In this document: piece by piece, positions 23,801 through 31,689 of the stretch
Position numbering within the stretch: the stretch's first letter is position 1
Layout of the letters: each line of letters starts with the position of its first letter
NCBI RefSeq assembly: GCF_007748095.1
Contig: NZ_CP036288.1
Span: 1 to 45,198 of the forward strand
Direction of reading: 5' to 3'
DNA: 45,198 nt
Source: Engelhardtia mirabilis
GTDB taxonomy: Bacteria; Planctomycetota; UBA1135; GCA-002686595
Made by a program: the position numbers and the translations under genes
The notes under the pieces: model-generated
Told to the model about the DNA's origin: nothing
The model's input: the letters and a program-made list of their open reading frames with translations, nothing else
Databases searched by the model: none

Positions 23801-23967
23801 GGTCAGGTCGGTGGTAGGCGTGCTGGGGTATAGGCGTGCACCACCGGGACTGCTACGGTTCCGGACGCTCGGTATTCGTGGCGGCCGTGCCCTTTGCTAG
23901 CGGAAGACCCGTCGTCCACCGCCGGCGGCCTCCCCTGTCGCACACAGGTTCACGTGCGCCCCTTGCC

Positions 23968-24064
23968 CCGCCTTGCCTTCGGGCGGATTGAGCGTGCGCT
24001 GATCCTGGCGGGGTCCCTCGCCCTGCAAGGGCCCGTGTCCTCGCTCCGCTTCGCTGCGCCGAGG
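23968..24064 (+). promoter_or_regulatory. Hairpin-rich leader before the 24148 gene
   Basis: Three short stems lie in a row: CCGCC (23968-23972) with GGCGG (23982-23986); CCCT with AGGG around 24015-24031; CCTCG (24039-24043) with CGAGG (24060-24064). They precede the 24148 gene and recall on a small scale the array before mobC. The remainder of 23801-24147 has no gene. Confidence 0.35.
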
Positions 24065-24147
24065 GCCGCGCCAAACCCTTGCACGCCTTCGCTTTTCCCC
24101 CACCGGTCGGACAGGCACATCAACCGCCAACGACAAGGAGAAGCATC

Positions 24148-24426
24148 ATGGCGAACAACAAACCACACGACACCATCCGGGACGGCAACCTCAAGGCCAC
24201 GATCTGGGCCAACCAGGGCAAGAACGGAACCTTCCACACGCTCGATCTGACCCGCAGCTACCGTACCCAAGACGGGTGGCGCGACACCACCGCCGGGTTC
24301 AGCAGCTCCGAGCTCCTGCGCATCGCTCGCCTGGCCTACATCGCCTACGACGAGATCGCCCTCCTCCGGGCTGCTGGCAGCGGATCCGAAGAGGTTGCGA
24401 CCCCAGACGATGGGAGGCGAGGATGA
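24148..24426 (+). CDS. Small conserved plasmid-type protein
   Basis: A 92-residue soluble protein starting after a strong AAGGAGA site at ATG 24148. The pattern DTIRDGNLKATIWANQGKNG, TFHTLDLTRSYRTQDGWRD, then LLRIARLAYIAYDEI resembles small uncharacterised proteins that recur on plasmids and integrative elements. Function unknown. It overlaps the methyltransferase gene by 4 nt, so the two form an operon. Confidence 0.75.
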   Translation: MANNKPHDTIRDGNLKATIWANQGKNGTFHTLDLTRSYRTQDGWRDTTAGFSSSELLRIARLAYIAYDEIALLRAAGSGSEEVATPDDGRRG

Positions 24427-25106
24427 GCCAGGGCCCATCCTCTAGCCGTCGGCAGATCACTCTGCCGGCGGCGACGCGGACCGGAAGCCCGGTGCCCTGG
24501 CTGACGAGCATCCACTCGACGATCAACCGTGGCCACTGGGGCGCCTCGTCCTACCGAGGGAACTGCGGTGGGTACCTCATCAAGGACCTGCTGGCCTTCT
24601 ACGAGCCGACCCACGTCCTCGACCCGATGACGGGCAGCGGCACCTGCCAGGACCTCTGCAAGAGCCTGAAGGTCCCCTGCACCAGCTTCGACCTACGTGC
24701 CGGCCGGTGCGCCGGCGAGGCTGGCTCCTACGCCGACCTGGAGCCCTACGACTTCCCCCCCTACTGGCGGATGATCCGCTACGGCGACGACCCACGGTGC
24801 TTCTCGAGGGCTCCCACACTCGAGGAGTTTATGGGACGCCTTGGCGGGATCCTGAAGTGCTGCCAGAGCGGCCTGGCGCCCGGCGGCAAGATCGCCGTGC
24901 TGATCGGGGACTACCACGATCCGGGGCTTGGTCGGCAGGTGCCCCTGAGCACCCTTACGACGAGCCTAGCCATCGACCGGGGCCTGTGGCCCGCCTGCAC
25001 GCCGATCATCCGGTTGCAGCACGGGAACGCGTCTTCCAGGCGCTCGCACAGCTCAGCCTTCATCCCGGGCGTCCACGACACCTGCCTGGTGTTCGAGCGC
25101 GCCTAG
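24423..25106 (+). CDS. Putative DNA methyltransferase (N6-adenine/N4-cytosine type)
   Basis: A 227-residue protein. DPMTGSGTC (D67-C75) is the SAM-binding motif I of amino-methyltransferases. YDFPPYW is a plausible variant of the catalytic DPPY motif, with F in place of D. A further strand GGKIAVLIGDY fits the fold. The protein is short and has no target-recognition domain that I can name, and no restriction enzyme gene is nearby. It is probably an orphan methylase, useful against host restriction after transfer. The variant motif leaves activity uncertain. Confidence 0.65.
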   Translation: MSQGPSSSRRQITLPAATRTGSPVPWLTSIHSTINRGHWGASSYRGNCGGYLIKDLLAFYEPTHVLDPMTGSGTCQDLCKSLKVPCTSFDLRAGRCAGEAGSYADLEPYDFPPYWRMIRYGDDPRCFSRAPTLEEFMGRLGGILKCCQSGLAPGGKIAVLIGDYHDPGLGRQVPLSTLTTSLAIDRGLWPACTPIIRLQHGNASSRRSHSSAFIPGVHDTCLVFERA

Positions 25107-25133
25107 GAGCCGCCCAGAGGGGGGGCTGGCTCC
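25106..25133. terminator. Hairpin between convergent methylase and radC-like genes
   Basis: Arms GGAGCC (25106-25111) and GGCTCC (25128-25133), immediately after the methylase stop and before the stop of the minus-strand gene. Terminator-like by position; no T-run. The rest of 25134-25271 shows no gene. Confidence 0.4.
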
Positions 25134-25271
25134 GCGTCCTCCCCTCTCTCCCTACTCCCCACGACGGACGCAGCCCCTTGCAGCGTCGTCGAGTAGGACG
25201 GCCACATTTGCTCGTTGCAGGCGGGCTCACGGAGCGGAACATGCCCTTGCGAAGGATCGGAGCGGGCCGTT

Positions 25272-26378
25272 CTAGCTGGGTTCAGGGCCGTCGTCGTGGT
25301 CGACCGCATCGGGAAGCGGTCGATAAGGACTCCGCCCGATCAGCCTCTCAGCCTCGCTTCGGTGGTAGGTGCCGGAGGTGACTGTCTCGTCCCACCACTC
25401 TTCACCGGCGCGCTCGACGACCTCGTCGATGTCCTGCAGGAGACTGCTGCATGCGGCTTCAAGCTCGTGCGCACGATGGGTTGGCGCTGAAGTGACCGCC
25501 GGTCGTGATGGAAGATCGGAAGGCAGGGTCAACACCGTGCCGGCGCTCTCGCAGTAGAAGCGCGTAGTCGAACCAACGATCAGCGCGTCGAGAAGCGGGA
25601 TGCCCAGCACCTCGCCCGCGGTCTTGAGTCTCTCTGCGACCCGCTTGTCCTCGATTGACGGCGCCACGTCACCGGATGGATGGTTGTGGCCCACGATGAC
25701 GGCCGCGGCGTTCGCCAGTACACCGGCCTTGAACACCTCGCGAGGGTGCACCAGCGTGTTACTGGCCGTTCCGATCGAGACGATGTGGGCGTGCGTGAGC
25801 TGGTGACGGCCGTTCAGATAGAGAGCGGCGAACTGCTCGCGGTCTGACCGCCCGATCAGTCCTTGGAGCAGTTGCGCGGCATCTGCTGGCCGCAAGACCT
25901 TCCCGCCGCAGGCCTGCGCCCAGGCGTCGGAGAGTAGCGTCTCGATCATCCGGATGGCGGGCCGGGCGGCGGGGCTCGCGATCGTTGTTGTCGGCGGGCG
26001 CCCCTTCGACGGCGCTGCGTAGGTCGGCGGATCCTCTTCGCGCGCATCCCCCGGAGTCTCGCGGACCTCATCCAGCTCTCGGCGCACCTGGCTCAGCGGT
26101 CTCGAGGCGAAGTGCAGGTCACGTTCGACCCGCAAACCGCCGGGGCCTTCCAGGGCCTCGAGCTCGGCCAGGCTGATGTAGCCCAGCTCCACCTCGTGAC
26201 CACTGACCAGGCCGAAGAGGGTGTCGTCGCCGTCGAACTCGGTGATGAACCACGTCCATCCCGCCCATGGCGTGAAGAGCTTCGCGTGCACTATGGGGTC
26301 CGCCGTGTGCTCGGTGGCATAGAGCCGCGGCAGAGCGGCCCGGAGTTCATCTGGCAGCAATGGCGGCGAATCGGACAT
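25272..26378 (-). CDS. DUF2958-like domain fused to a RadC-type JAB domain
   Basis: A 368-residue protein. Residues 5-100 match DUF2958: LLPDELRAALPRLYATE, HAKLFTPWAGWTWFITEFDG, then VSGHEVELGYISLAELEAL. Residues 140-275 form a RadC-like JAB domain with the metal motif H231-N-H233-P-S-G-D followed by S241 and D244. RadC-like proteins are common on mobile elements and have no settled role. Both parts often occur as separate genes on plasmids, so the fusion is notable. The tail (290-368) is not recognised. Confidence 0.8.
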   Translation of the reverse strand: MSDSPPLLPDELRAALPRLYATEHTADPIVHAKLFTPWAGWTWFITEFDGDDTLFGLVSGHEVELGYISLAELEALEGPGGLRVERDLHFASRPLSQVRRELDEVRETPGDAREEDPPTYAAPSKGRPPTTTIASPAARPAIRMIETLLSDAWAQACGGKVLRPADAAQLLQGLIGRSDREQFAALYLNGRHQLTHAHIVSIGTASNTLVHPREVFKAGVLANAAAVIVGHNHPSGDVAPSIEDKRVAERLKTAGEVLGIPLLDALIVGSTTRFYCESAGTVLTLPSDLPSRPAVTSAPTHRAHELEAACSSLLQDIDEVVERAGEEWWDETVTSGTYHRSEAERLIGRSPYRPLPDAVDHDDGPEPS

Positions 26379-26506
26379 CGATCAGCGATGCCACGATTCG
26401 GGCTCCAACGTCAACCGCCGCGACGCGACCTCTCCACCTGCTGCCCGGCATGGCGGACAGGGGGCCGCATACAAGCCATGCGTACGTAGGCACCCGGCCC
26501 CGTTCC

Positions 26507-26536
26507 TTGACGTCGGGAAGGGAGTCGGGATAGAGT
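26507..26536 (+). promoter_or_regulatory. Possible promoter of the hairpin array and mob genes
   Basis: TTGACG (26507-26512), 18 bp, TAGAGT (26531-26536). A transcript from here would contain the whole hairpin array before mobC. Prediction by eye only. Confidence 0.4.
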
Positions 26537-26563
26537 GTGCAGGTAATCGGGTAGCCAGATGTG

Positions 26564-26580
26564 TTTTTGTCGGACAAAAA
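26564..26580. promoter_or_regulatory. Perfect T-rich palindrome before the hairpin array
   Basis: Arms TTTTTGTC (26564-26571) and GACAAAAA (26573-26580) around one G. It could be an operator, a relaxosome binding site or a bidirectional terminator. Confidence 0.5.
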
Positions 26581-26589
26581 TCCCCTTCG

Positions 26590-26970
26590 GGCCCCTCCGG
26601 GGATCTGGTCGGGGCTTCCCCCCCGAACGAGGACTCGATGCCCATGACTGAGTGCTGCGCATCAGGCCCCCGTGGGCATCGCCCGCAAGCGCATCCGGCA
26701 GGCGGCCGCTCCTTGCGGCAGGGGCTCGCCCCTGGAGGCGACCAACCCTCCGGATTGGATGGGGCCAACGGTTCGCCGTTGGATCGCGACCGCGGGGGAC
26801 TTCGCTCCCCCATCGGACACCCCGCGACCAGGATCAGGGGAGCCTCCGAGCTCCCCTCCTGGACCAGTCCCCATGGCCAACCCTGCGCGGGTTGGATGCG
26901 CGCCACCGGATCGACGGTGGACCCCGACCAAGGGCTCGCTCCTTGGATAGCGACCAATTCTCGGTCCTAG
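26590..26970 (+). repeat. Tandem array of short self-complementary hairpins upstream of mobC
   Basis: About twelve stem-loops follow one another with 6-14 nt spacers. Clear units: CAGGGG/CCCCTG at 26719-26734; CCAACGG/CCGTTGG with TTCG loop at 26765-26782; GGGGGA/TCCCCC at 26794-26811; AGGGGAGC/GCTCCCCT at 26836-26857; CCAACCC/GGGTTGG at 26877-26895; CCACCG/CGGTGG at 26903-26920; CCAAGG/CCTTGG at 26928-26946. Most stems open CC(A) and close (T)GG, then A, and most units start 23-26 nt apart. Stem sequences differ while pairing is kept. A larger stem GATGCCCA/TGGGCATC spans 26637-26680. It is a candidate oriT, relaxosome platform or structured RNA leader. Confidence 0.8.
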
Positions 26971-26997
26971 GCCCGAGCGAAGGAAAGGAGAACGGCG

Positions 26998-27375
26998 ATG
27001 GCCAGACCGGCGAAGCAACCTGAAGAGCGGCGCTCAGCGCGTGCAGAGACGCGCCTGACCGTTGCCGAACACGAGTACGTTCGCCAACAGGCCAGGATCG
27101 CCGGGCTCGAGGTTTCTGAGTACATCCGCCGCCGAATCCTCGGGTACGAAGTGCCCTTCGGCGCGACTCGTCGCACCGACCCCGCCCTCATCACCGAACT
27201 CAACCGCCTGGGCCTTGAGCTCAGTGCGATTGGCAACAACGCGAACCAGCTCGCCCGCTCGAGCAACGCGGGCCGGCAAGCTCGATCTTCCTGGACGGCT
27301 ACCGCGAGCCGGATCAACGCGCTCGGGGACCAGGTCTCCGCTGCCCTCGAGGCGCTGGTTCTCCGTGATTCCTAA
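26998..27375 (+). CDS. mobC: MobC-like relaxosome accessory protein
   Basis: A 125-residue basic protein with an RHH-like N-terminus (ARAETRLTVAEHEYVRQQAR, then GLEVSEYIRRRILG) and the C-terminal part TELNRLGLELSAIGNNANQL, a hallmark of MobC proteins. MobC helps the relaxase open oriT. The ATG is preceded by AAAGGAG. It overlaps the relaxase start by 11 nt and follows the hairpin array. Confidence 0.9.
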   Translation: MARPAKQPEERRSARAETRLTVAEHEYVRQQARIAGLEVSEYIRRRILGYEVPFGATRRTDPALITELNRLGLELSAIGNNANQLARSSNAGRQARSSWTATASRINALGDQVSAALEALVLRDS

Positions 27376-28816
27376 GCTGCACAAGAAGGGACGTAGTTTC
27401 GCCGGGGCAGCGGCCTATCTCCTGCACGACAAAGACCATGCCGAAACCAGCGAACGAGTCGCCTGGACCGCGACGCGCAACCTAGCGACGCACAACCCGG
27501 AAGCCGCGTGGCGCGTCATGGCCGCCACAGCCATGGATCAGGCACGGCTCAAGGAGGAAGCCGGGATCAAGGCTACTGGCCGCAAGTCCAAGGAGAGCGT
27601 GCTCCACATCACACTCTCCTGGCACCCGGATGAAGCCGACAAACTCACGCGCGAGGAGATGATGGCGGCGGCTGACGGTGCCCTGATGACTCTCAAAGCC
27701 GACCGGCACCAGGCCCTGATCGTCTGCCATTCAGATGAGCCACAGCCGCACGTACACATCCTGCTCAACAGGGTCTCCCCCGAGGACGGGCGGCTCCTCT
27801 CCTCCTCGAAAGAGAAGCTCGCCCTCTCGCGTTGGGCGGAGCGCTACGAGCGTGACCGCGGGCAGGTCCTGTGCGAGGAACGCGTCCTGAACAACGCCGC
27901 TCGCGACCGTGGCACGTACGTGCGCGGCCGCGCCGACAGGCCTCGGCACATTGTCGAGCTCGAAGCGGGCGCGCCGGGCACTCTATGGGCGACGCGCCTG
28001 CGCGAACAACAGCGCGAGAAGGACCTCAAGCTCAGCCGCAAGTCGAGAGAACTGCGTGAGCGCCATGCCCAGGCGTGGAGAGATCTCGATCTCAAGCACG
28101 ACACGGACAAGGTCGCCCTGAAGGTGTCTACGAGGCGTCAGGTCACGGTCGCCAGGCAGGAGGCCGGCGCCAGGTTTCTGGACCGCTTTGCAGCGCTCGC
28201 CGTCGAGCAGGAAGCGGAACGAGAGGCTTTCGCGGCGCGAGAGGCGACCCTCTTCGGCAAGGGCCTCAACACGCTGCGCGCGATCGATTGGTCCGGACTT
28301 CTTCGCCAGGAGCGGCGAAGCGCAGCGATCCGGGAAGCGTTTGGGCTCCTCGCTGGCCGTGTCGGTCCGCGCAGCGAGACGCTCCGCCGGAAGCAGCAGC
28401 GCGAGACTTTGGCGCTCGAGCGGGAAGAGCACGCAGCGAAGCACCAAGCGGCCGCCGGCGTGCGAGGCGAGGCGGGGCAACGCCTACAGTCCCTACGGGA
28501 TCGCTACCTCCTCGACCGGGCGGGGCTCCAGGTCGAACACGCGGTCGATCGTGCCGAGCTCGCGCAGGACTGGCGTACGCGGCGCCAGGAGCGCGCTCAG
28601 GCGTGGGAGAAGGCGCGAGAGTACGAAGCCACGCACACGTTCGAGCGCGTTGCGACACCGGATGATGAGCGTCGGCGGGCCGCAGCGGCCTTCATGACGC
28701 GGATGCGCAAGGCACGGTCTGAACGGCAGCGCTCTGAGCCCCTCTCGCCCGGCGAGGCCTTCCGCAAGCAAGCTCGGCGCGCCGAGCGTGATCGCGAGGG
28801 CGGGATAGAGCGCTAG
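27365..28816 (+). CDS. mobA: Relaxase / mobilization nuclease
   Basis: A 483-residue relaxase. The N-terminal 230 residues hold the catalytic domain: IPKLHKKGRSFAGAAAYLLH with a candidate nucleophile tyrosine, then VLHITLSWHPDE, then the metal-binding motif DEPQPHVHILLNRV. Residues 240-483 are a long charged helical region rich in Arg, Glu and Ala. It would nick oriT, stay bound to the 5' end and pilot the strand into a recipient. Start GTG 27365 overlaps the mobC stop and leaves the usual MIPK-type start; the longer open frame lies in mobC. Its stop overlaps the convergent gene by 4 nt. Confidence 0.9.
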   Translation: MIPKLHKKGRSFAGAAAYLLHDKDHAETSERVAWTATRNLATHNPEAAWRVMAATAMDQARLKEEAGIKATGRKSKESVLHITLSWHPDEADKLTREEMMAAADGALMTLKADRHQALIVCHSDEPQPHVHILLNRVSPEDGRLLSSSKEKLALSRWAERYERDRGQVLCEERVLNNAARDRGTYVRGRADRPRHIVELEAGAPGTLWATRLREQQREKDLKLSRKSRELRERHAQAWRDLDLKHDTDKVALKVSTRRQVTVARQEAGARFLDRFAALAVEQEAEREAFAAREATLFGKGLNTLRAIDWSGLLRQERRSAAIREAFGLLAGRVGPRSETLRRKQQRETLALEREEHAAKHQAAAGVRGEAGQRLQSLRDRYLLDRAGLQVEHAVDRAELAQDWRTRRQERAQAWEKAREYEATHTFERVATPDDERRRAAAAFMTRMRKARSERQRSEPLSPGEAFRKQARRAERDREGGIER

Positions 28817-29142
28817 GTCGACTCCCCACCACTCTTCGCACGCTCCTCATTCTCACGAACCATCTCTGCAATCCGGTAGACGACGCGTGGGTAGACCAGT
28901 TCAAGCGGGAGGCCGTTCAAGGCGGCTTCCCGAAGCGCCGTATCGCTGATTGACCTGGAACACACCCCGCGCTCCGAGGCGTAGTCGTGGGCCCTCCAGA
29001 CCACATCAGGCATCCAGAGCATGCGCCGCCTCCCCTTTTCAGGAAGGGGGATAAATGAAGGTTCGAATCGGAGCATCTGCTCGATCTCCTCCTCCGACTC
29101 AGGCTTCTCTACAAGAAAGACACGCATGTCTATGCGTAGCAC
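28813..29142 (-). CDS. Hypothetical protein, last gene of the transfer set
   Basis: A 109-residue soluble protein (or 104 from ATG 29127, which gives MRVFLVEKPE). It has an acidic N-terminus and basic helices (VVWRAHDYASERG, VVYRIAEMVRENEERAK). No family is recognised. It is convergent with the relaxase and its stop overlaps that gene by 4 nt. Confidence 0.5.
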   Translation of the reverse strand: MLRIDMRVFLVEKPESEEEIEQMLRFEPSFIPLPEKGRRRMLWMPDVVWRAHDYASERGVCSRSISDTALREAALNGLPLELVYPRVVYRIAEMVRENEERAKSGGEST

Positions 29143-29164
29143 AGGTCTGGCCTACAACGCAAAC

Positions 29165-29524
29165 TTAGAGGCCCGCTCCACGATCTAGCTCTGGCTGAGC
29201 AGCCTGGTTGAACCGCGCGCGCAGCGAAGCCTCCCGATTGAATCTCGCTGATAGAAGAGAGCCCTTCTCCCTCTCCTTCGCCTCTCCAACCCTGGATGCA
29301 ACCTCGTTGAAACGCTCGTGGAGCCGGAACCGCAGGTCAGGCGGGCCGCCCGCGGCCACGGGCTCCCAGACAACTCCCTGATAGCCGCCTCCAGGAACGG
29401 GAGCCGGACCAACCGGAGGCCTGTACTCGAGAGTAAGACCCCCAGGATCTTTCGGAGGGGCCCCGCGGGCCGCTTCGTTGAAGTCTTTGGTCAGGTCGCC
29501 ATCGACCTTGATCTCGTCGCTCAT
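29165..29524 (-). CDS. Hypothetical protein with repeated RFN motif
   Basis: A 119-residue hydrophilic, Pro/Gly-rich protein with no membrane segment. The short motif (R/D)FN.(A/V/E)A recurs four times: DFNEAA, RFNEVA, RFNREA and RFNQAA. The even spacing of the last three suggests a binding repeat. No family is recognised. It overlaps the next gene upstream by 4 nt in the coupling-protein operon. Confidence 0.55.
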   Translation of the reverse strand: MSDEIKVDGDLTKDFNEAARGAPPKDPGGLTLEYRPPVGPAPVPGGGYQGVVWEPVAAGGPPDLRFRLHERFNEVASRVGEAKEREKGSLLSARFNREASLRARFNQAAQPELDRGAGL

Positions 29525-29871
29525 GGCTGGTTCCTCACGATGTTGAGTCGGTCCGCGGCTAGTTCCAGCCCGCGATGCAGGACCATCGCGCTGTACTCGC
29601 TTGGCTTCGGGTCCATAGGGATCAGGAGAAGAAGGGGGCGGTTGCCCGCGTGAGGTGAGCGCGGCTCCCGTGCAACGCCCGTGACACTCCAGTAGATGGT
29701 CTCCGCCGCACGGCCGCGTCTCGGCTCTTCAGTCCAACGCGCGTGCGGGAGACCAACATGTTCAGCGAAGAACAATGCCGCAACGAACATAGCAGCGCGG
29801 CGGCGGAAGGCCCGCCACCGCAGAGATCGCTGAAGCCCGAGAGCAAGATCTACATGCTCGTTGGATTTCAT
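29521..29871 (-). CDS. Hypothetical protein between coupling protein and RFN-repeat gene
   Basis: A 116-residue protein from ATG 29871, which overlaps the coupling-protein stop by 4 nt. It has a basic N-terminus, a short hydrophobic run (AAMFVAALFFAEHVG) that may touch the membrane, and a C-terminal part LLLLIPMDPKPSEYSAMVLH. No family is recognised. Confidence 0.55.
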   Translation of the reverse strand: MKSNEHVDLALGLQRSLRWRAFRRRAAMFVAALFFAEHVGLPHARWTEEPRRGRAAETIYWSVTGVAREPRSPHAGNRPLLLLIPMDPKPSEYSAMVLHRGLELAADRLNIVRNQP

Positions 29872-31580
29872 AGGAAGACCTTGAGCAAGCGTTCCCACAC
29901 GCCGCGGCGCCGGTAGTACGGATTGTGTCGCGCGCGCACCCTAAGCCTCGGGTTGTCCAGGTAGCTCTGGCGGTGGGATCTAACCGGAGGAAGGTTCGAG
30001 ATCAGGGAGACCTGCTCTCGATCACCGAGCGTCCGCAACTCCCCTACCGACAGGAGCGGTCGCCTGCCTTGATTCATGTTCGTCGTGAAGCCCGTGCTTA
30101 GATCGGTAACCAGCGTAGGGTCGCTGTTCACGGAGTGCTGGTTGAAGGTCGCCTCGCCGCTGAGCTTGCTGAAGGTCTCCAGCGTCTCAACGTCGCTCGT
30201 CGACCCAAAGAGCGTCACAACATCGACGCCGAGGAACTCCCTGTAGGAGTCACCGTAGAGACGCTTGAGCGCAGCCAAGAACTGGACGAGCATCACGATG
30301 CGTAGGTGCTGCCGATAGAGGGCCAGCGAGCGGAGCAAGGTCGACATCCTCGAGATGTTCTGCAGCTCATCGACTAGAAGTGTCACCCTCCTGTGCGCCT
30401 TGTCGCGCGCGATCAGCTCGGCCGCAAGGGAGATCACAAGCGCGATGTAGCCACTGAGGTTTTGAATCCGCTCGGGGGGGACCCCGAAGTACACGGCGAC
30501 AGGTTTCTCCCCACTCTTCAGCGTCGAAAGATCTACACCTCTCATGCTTGTACTCCGCGCCAGCGCACCATCAGCATGGAACGGCTGCAGGGCATCGCAC
30601 GCCGTCCCAAAGACCCCGCTCCACTCCTTCGGGCTCCGGGTGTAGGTCGCCCCGATGCGGTTCCCGAACCGCGCCAGCTCGCCGTGGAAGGCTGTCGAGT
30701 CCATCATCTCTGCGACGGCCGCCTCGAACGTCTCGGGATCAGAGAGGAGAAGAGCGCGCAGACCCGTGAGGGTGACATCGCCGTCCCGGTGCCACAGGAG
30801 AAGAGCAAGCCCGGTCAAGAGCTCGCGACCAGCAGACAGAAAGAAGTCGTTGTCGGAGTTCTGCCCCTCCCTCTCCGGTACGAGGAGCTGACACACCATC
30901 CACATGTCGTCCACGGTGTTGCGATCTGTGATGAAGCCGAACGGGTTGAACCCCGCATCGACGATCGGATCAGCACCCGGAAACCTGGCATTGTAGTCAT
31001 CGGCGTAGGGGCAGATGCAAAGCACCTCGTGCCCCATGGCGCGATGCGCTGACGCCGTGACGTAGAAGAGCTCCATCTTCACGTCAACGGCGAACACACT
31101 CTCCGCCTGAGCTCCATCCAGTGCCGAGCGCAGCAAGATCTGCGCAGCGCAGCTCGTACTCTTTCCAGCCCCGGGACCGGCCAGAATGAGCTCTGAGACG
31201 AAGTCGTAGCTGATCTCTCTTCGGCTCTCCGGCTCGATGCCAAGGAACACCCCCTTCCCACTCAAGAGCCCCTTGGCCTTGAGCTCCTTCCGCGTCGCAA
31301 ACTTCGAGGAGGGCTGTCCTGCGTTGGAACGCGTCGCCCGCCCTCGCGCTTGCCGCACAGCGGCGGCCACGTCCCACCTCTCCCATCCAGCGGCGAACCG
31401 TGTGACGGCGACAATCCACCCGATCGCAGCCGCGACCGCAGCCACATCGTCCCCAGCCATCGCCTGCGGCCAGAACCACCACCCTATGCAAAGTCCACAA
31501 GCGGACAGGAACCACGAACCAAGCCAGCCTATCGGTTCCGCGCGCGTTACTGCTCGGCCAGACATCTCACCACTTCTCAC
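29868..31580 (-). CDS. VirD4/TraG-type coupling protein
   Basis: A 570-residue ATPase. Two N-terminal membrane segments (about 18-36 and 46-62) anchor it. Walker A is GPGAGKS (135-141) and Walker B is VTLLVDELQNI near 400; the wider pattern (ELILAGPGAGKSTSCAAQIL, then YIALVISLAAELIARDKAHR) is that of type IV coupling proteins. It would link the relaxase-DNA complex to a type IV secretion channel. ATG 31580 or 31565 may be the start. It is central to a minus-strand set of about eight genes, yet no virB4 or virB11-like gene is present, so the channel must come from elsewhere. Confidence 0.88.
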   Translation of the reverse strand: MRSGEMSGRAVTRAEPIGWLGSWFLSACGLCIGWWFWPQAMAGDDVAAVAAAIGWIVAVTRFAAGWERWDVAAAVRQARGRATRSNAGQPSSKFATRKELKAKGLLSGKGVFLGIEPESRREISYDFVSELILAGPGAGKSTSCAAQILLRSALDGAQAESVFAVDVKMELFYVTASAHRAMGHEVLCICPYADDYNARFPGADPIVDAGFNPFGFITDRNTVDDMWMVCQLLVPEREGQNSDNDFFLSAGRELLTGLALLLWHRDGDVTLTGLRALLLSDPETFEAAVAEMMDSTAFHGELARFGNRIGATYTRSPKEWSGVFGTACDALQPFHADGALARSTSMRGVDLSTLKSGEKPVAVYFGVPPERIQNLSGYIALVISLAAELIARDKAHRRVTLLVDELQNISRMSTLLRSLALYRQHLRIVMLVQFLAALKRLYGDSYREFLGVDVVTLFGSTSDVETLETFSKLSGEATFNQHSVNSDPTLVTDLSTGFTTNMNQGRRPLLSVGELRTLGDREQVSLISNLPPVRSHRQSYLDNPRLRVRARHNPYYRRRGVWERLLKVFL

Positions 31581-31689
31581 GACGACCTCGTCTCAACACG
31601 AACGAGTCTGCCGGACTCAGCGCTCAGAGCCAGCGCACACAGCGCTGCGTGCGCCGGCCAGAAGGCGCTCTGTTTGTTGCGCCGGGTGA

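Noticed and set aside
26590..26970. CRISPR-like array
   Set aside because: The units are not identical repeats with unique spacers; each is a different self-complementary stem. There is no cas gene in the window.
30393..31052. Plus-strand frame opposite the coupling protein
   Set aside because: Shadow; the minus strand encodes Walker A and B in the right order.
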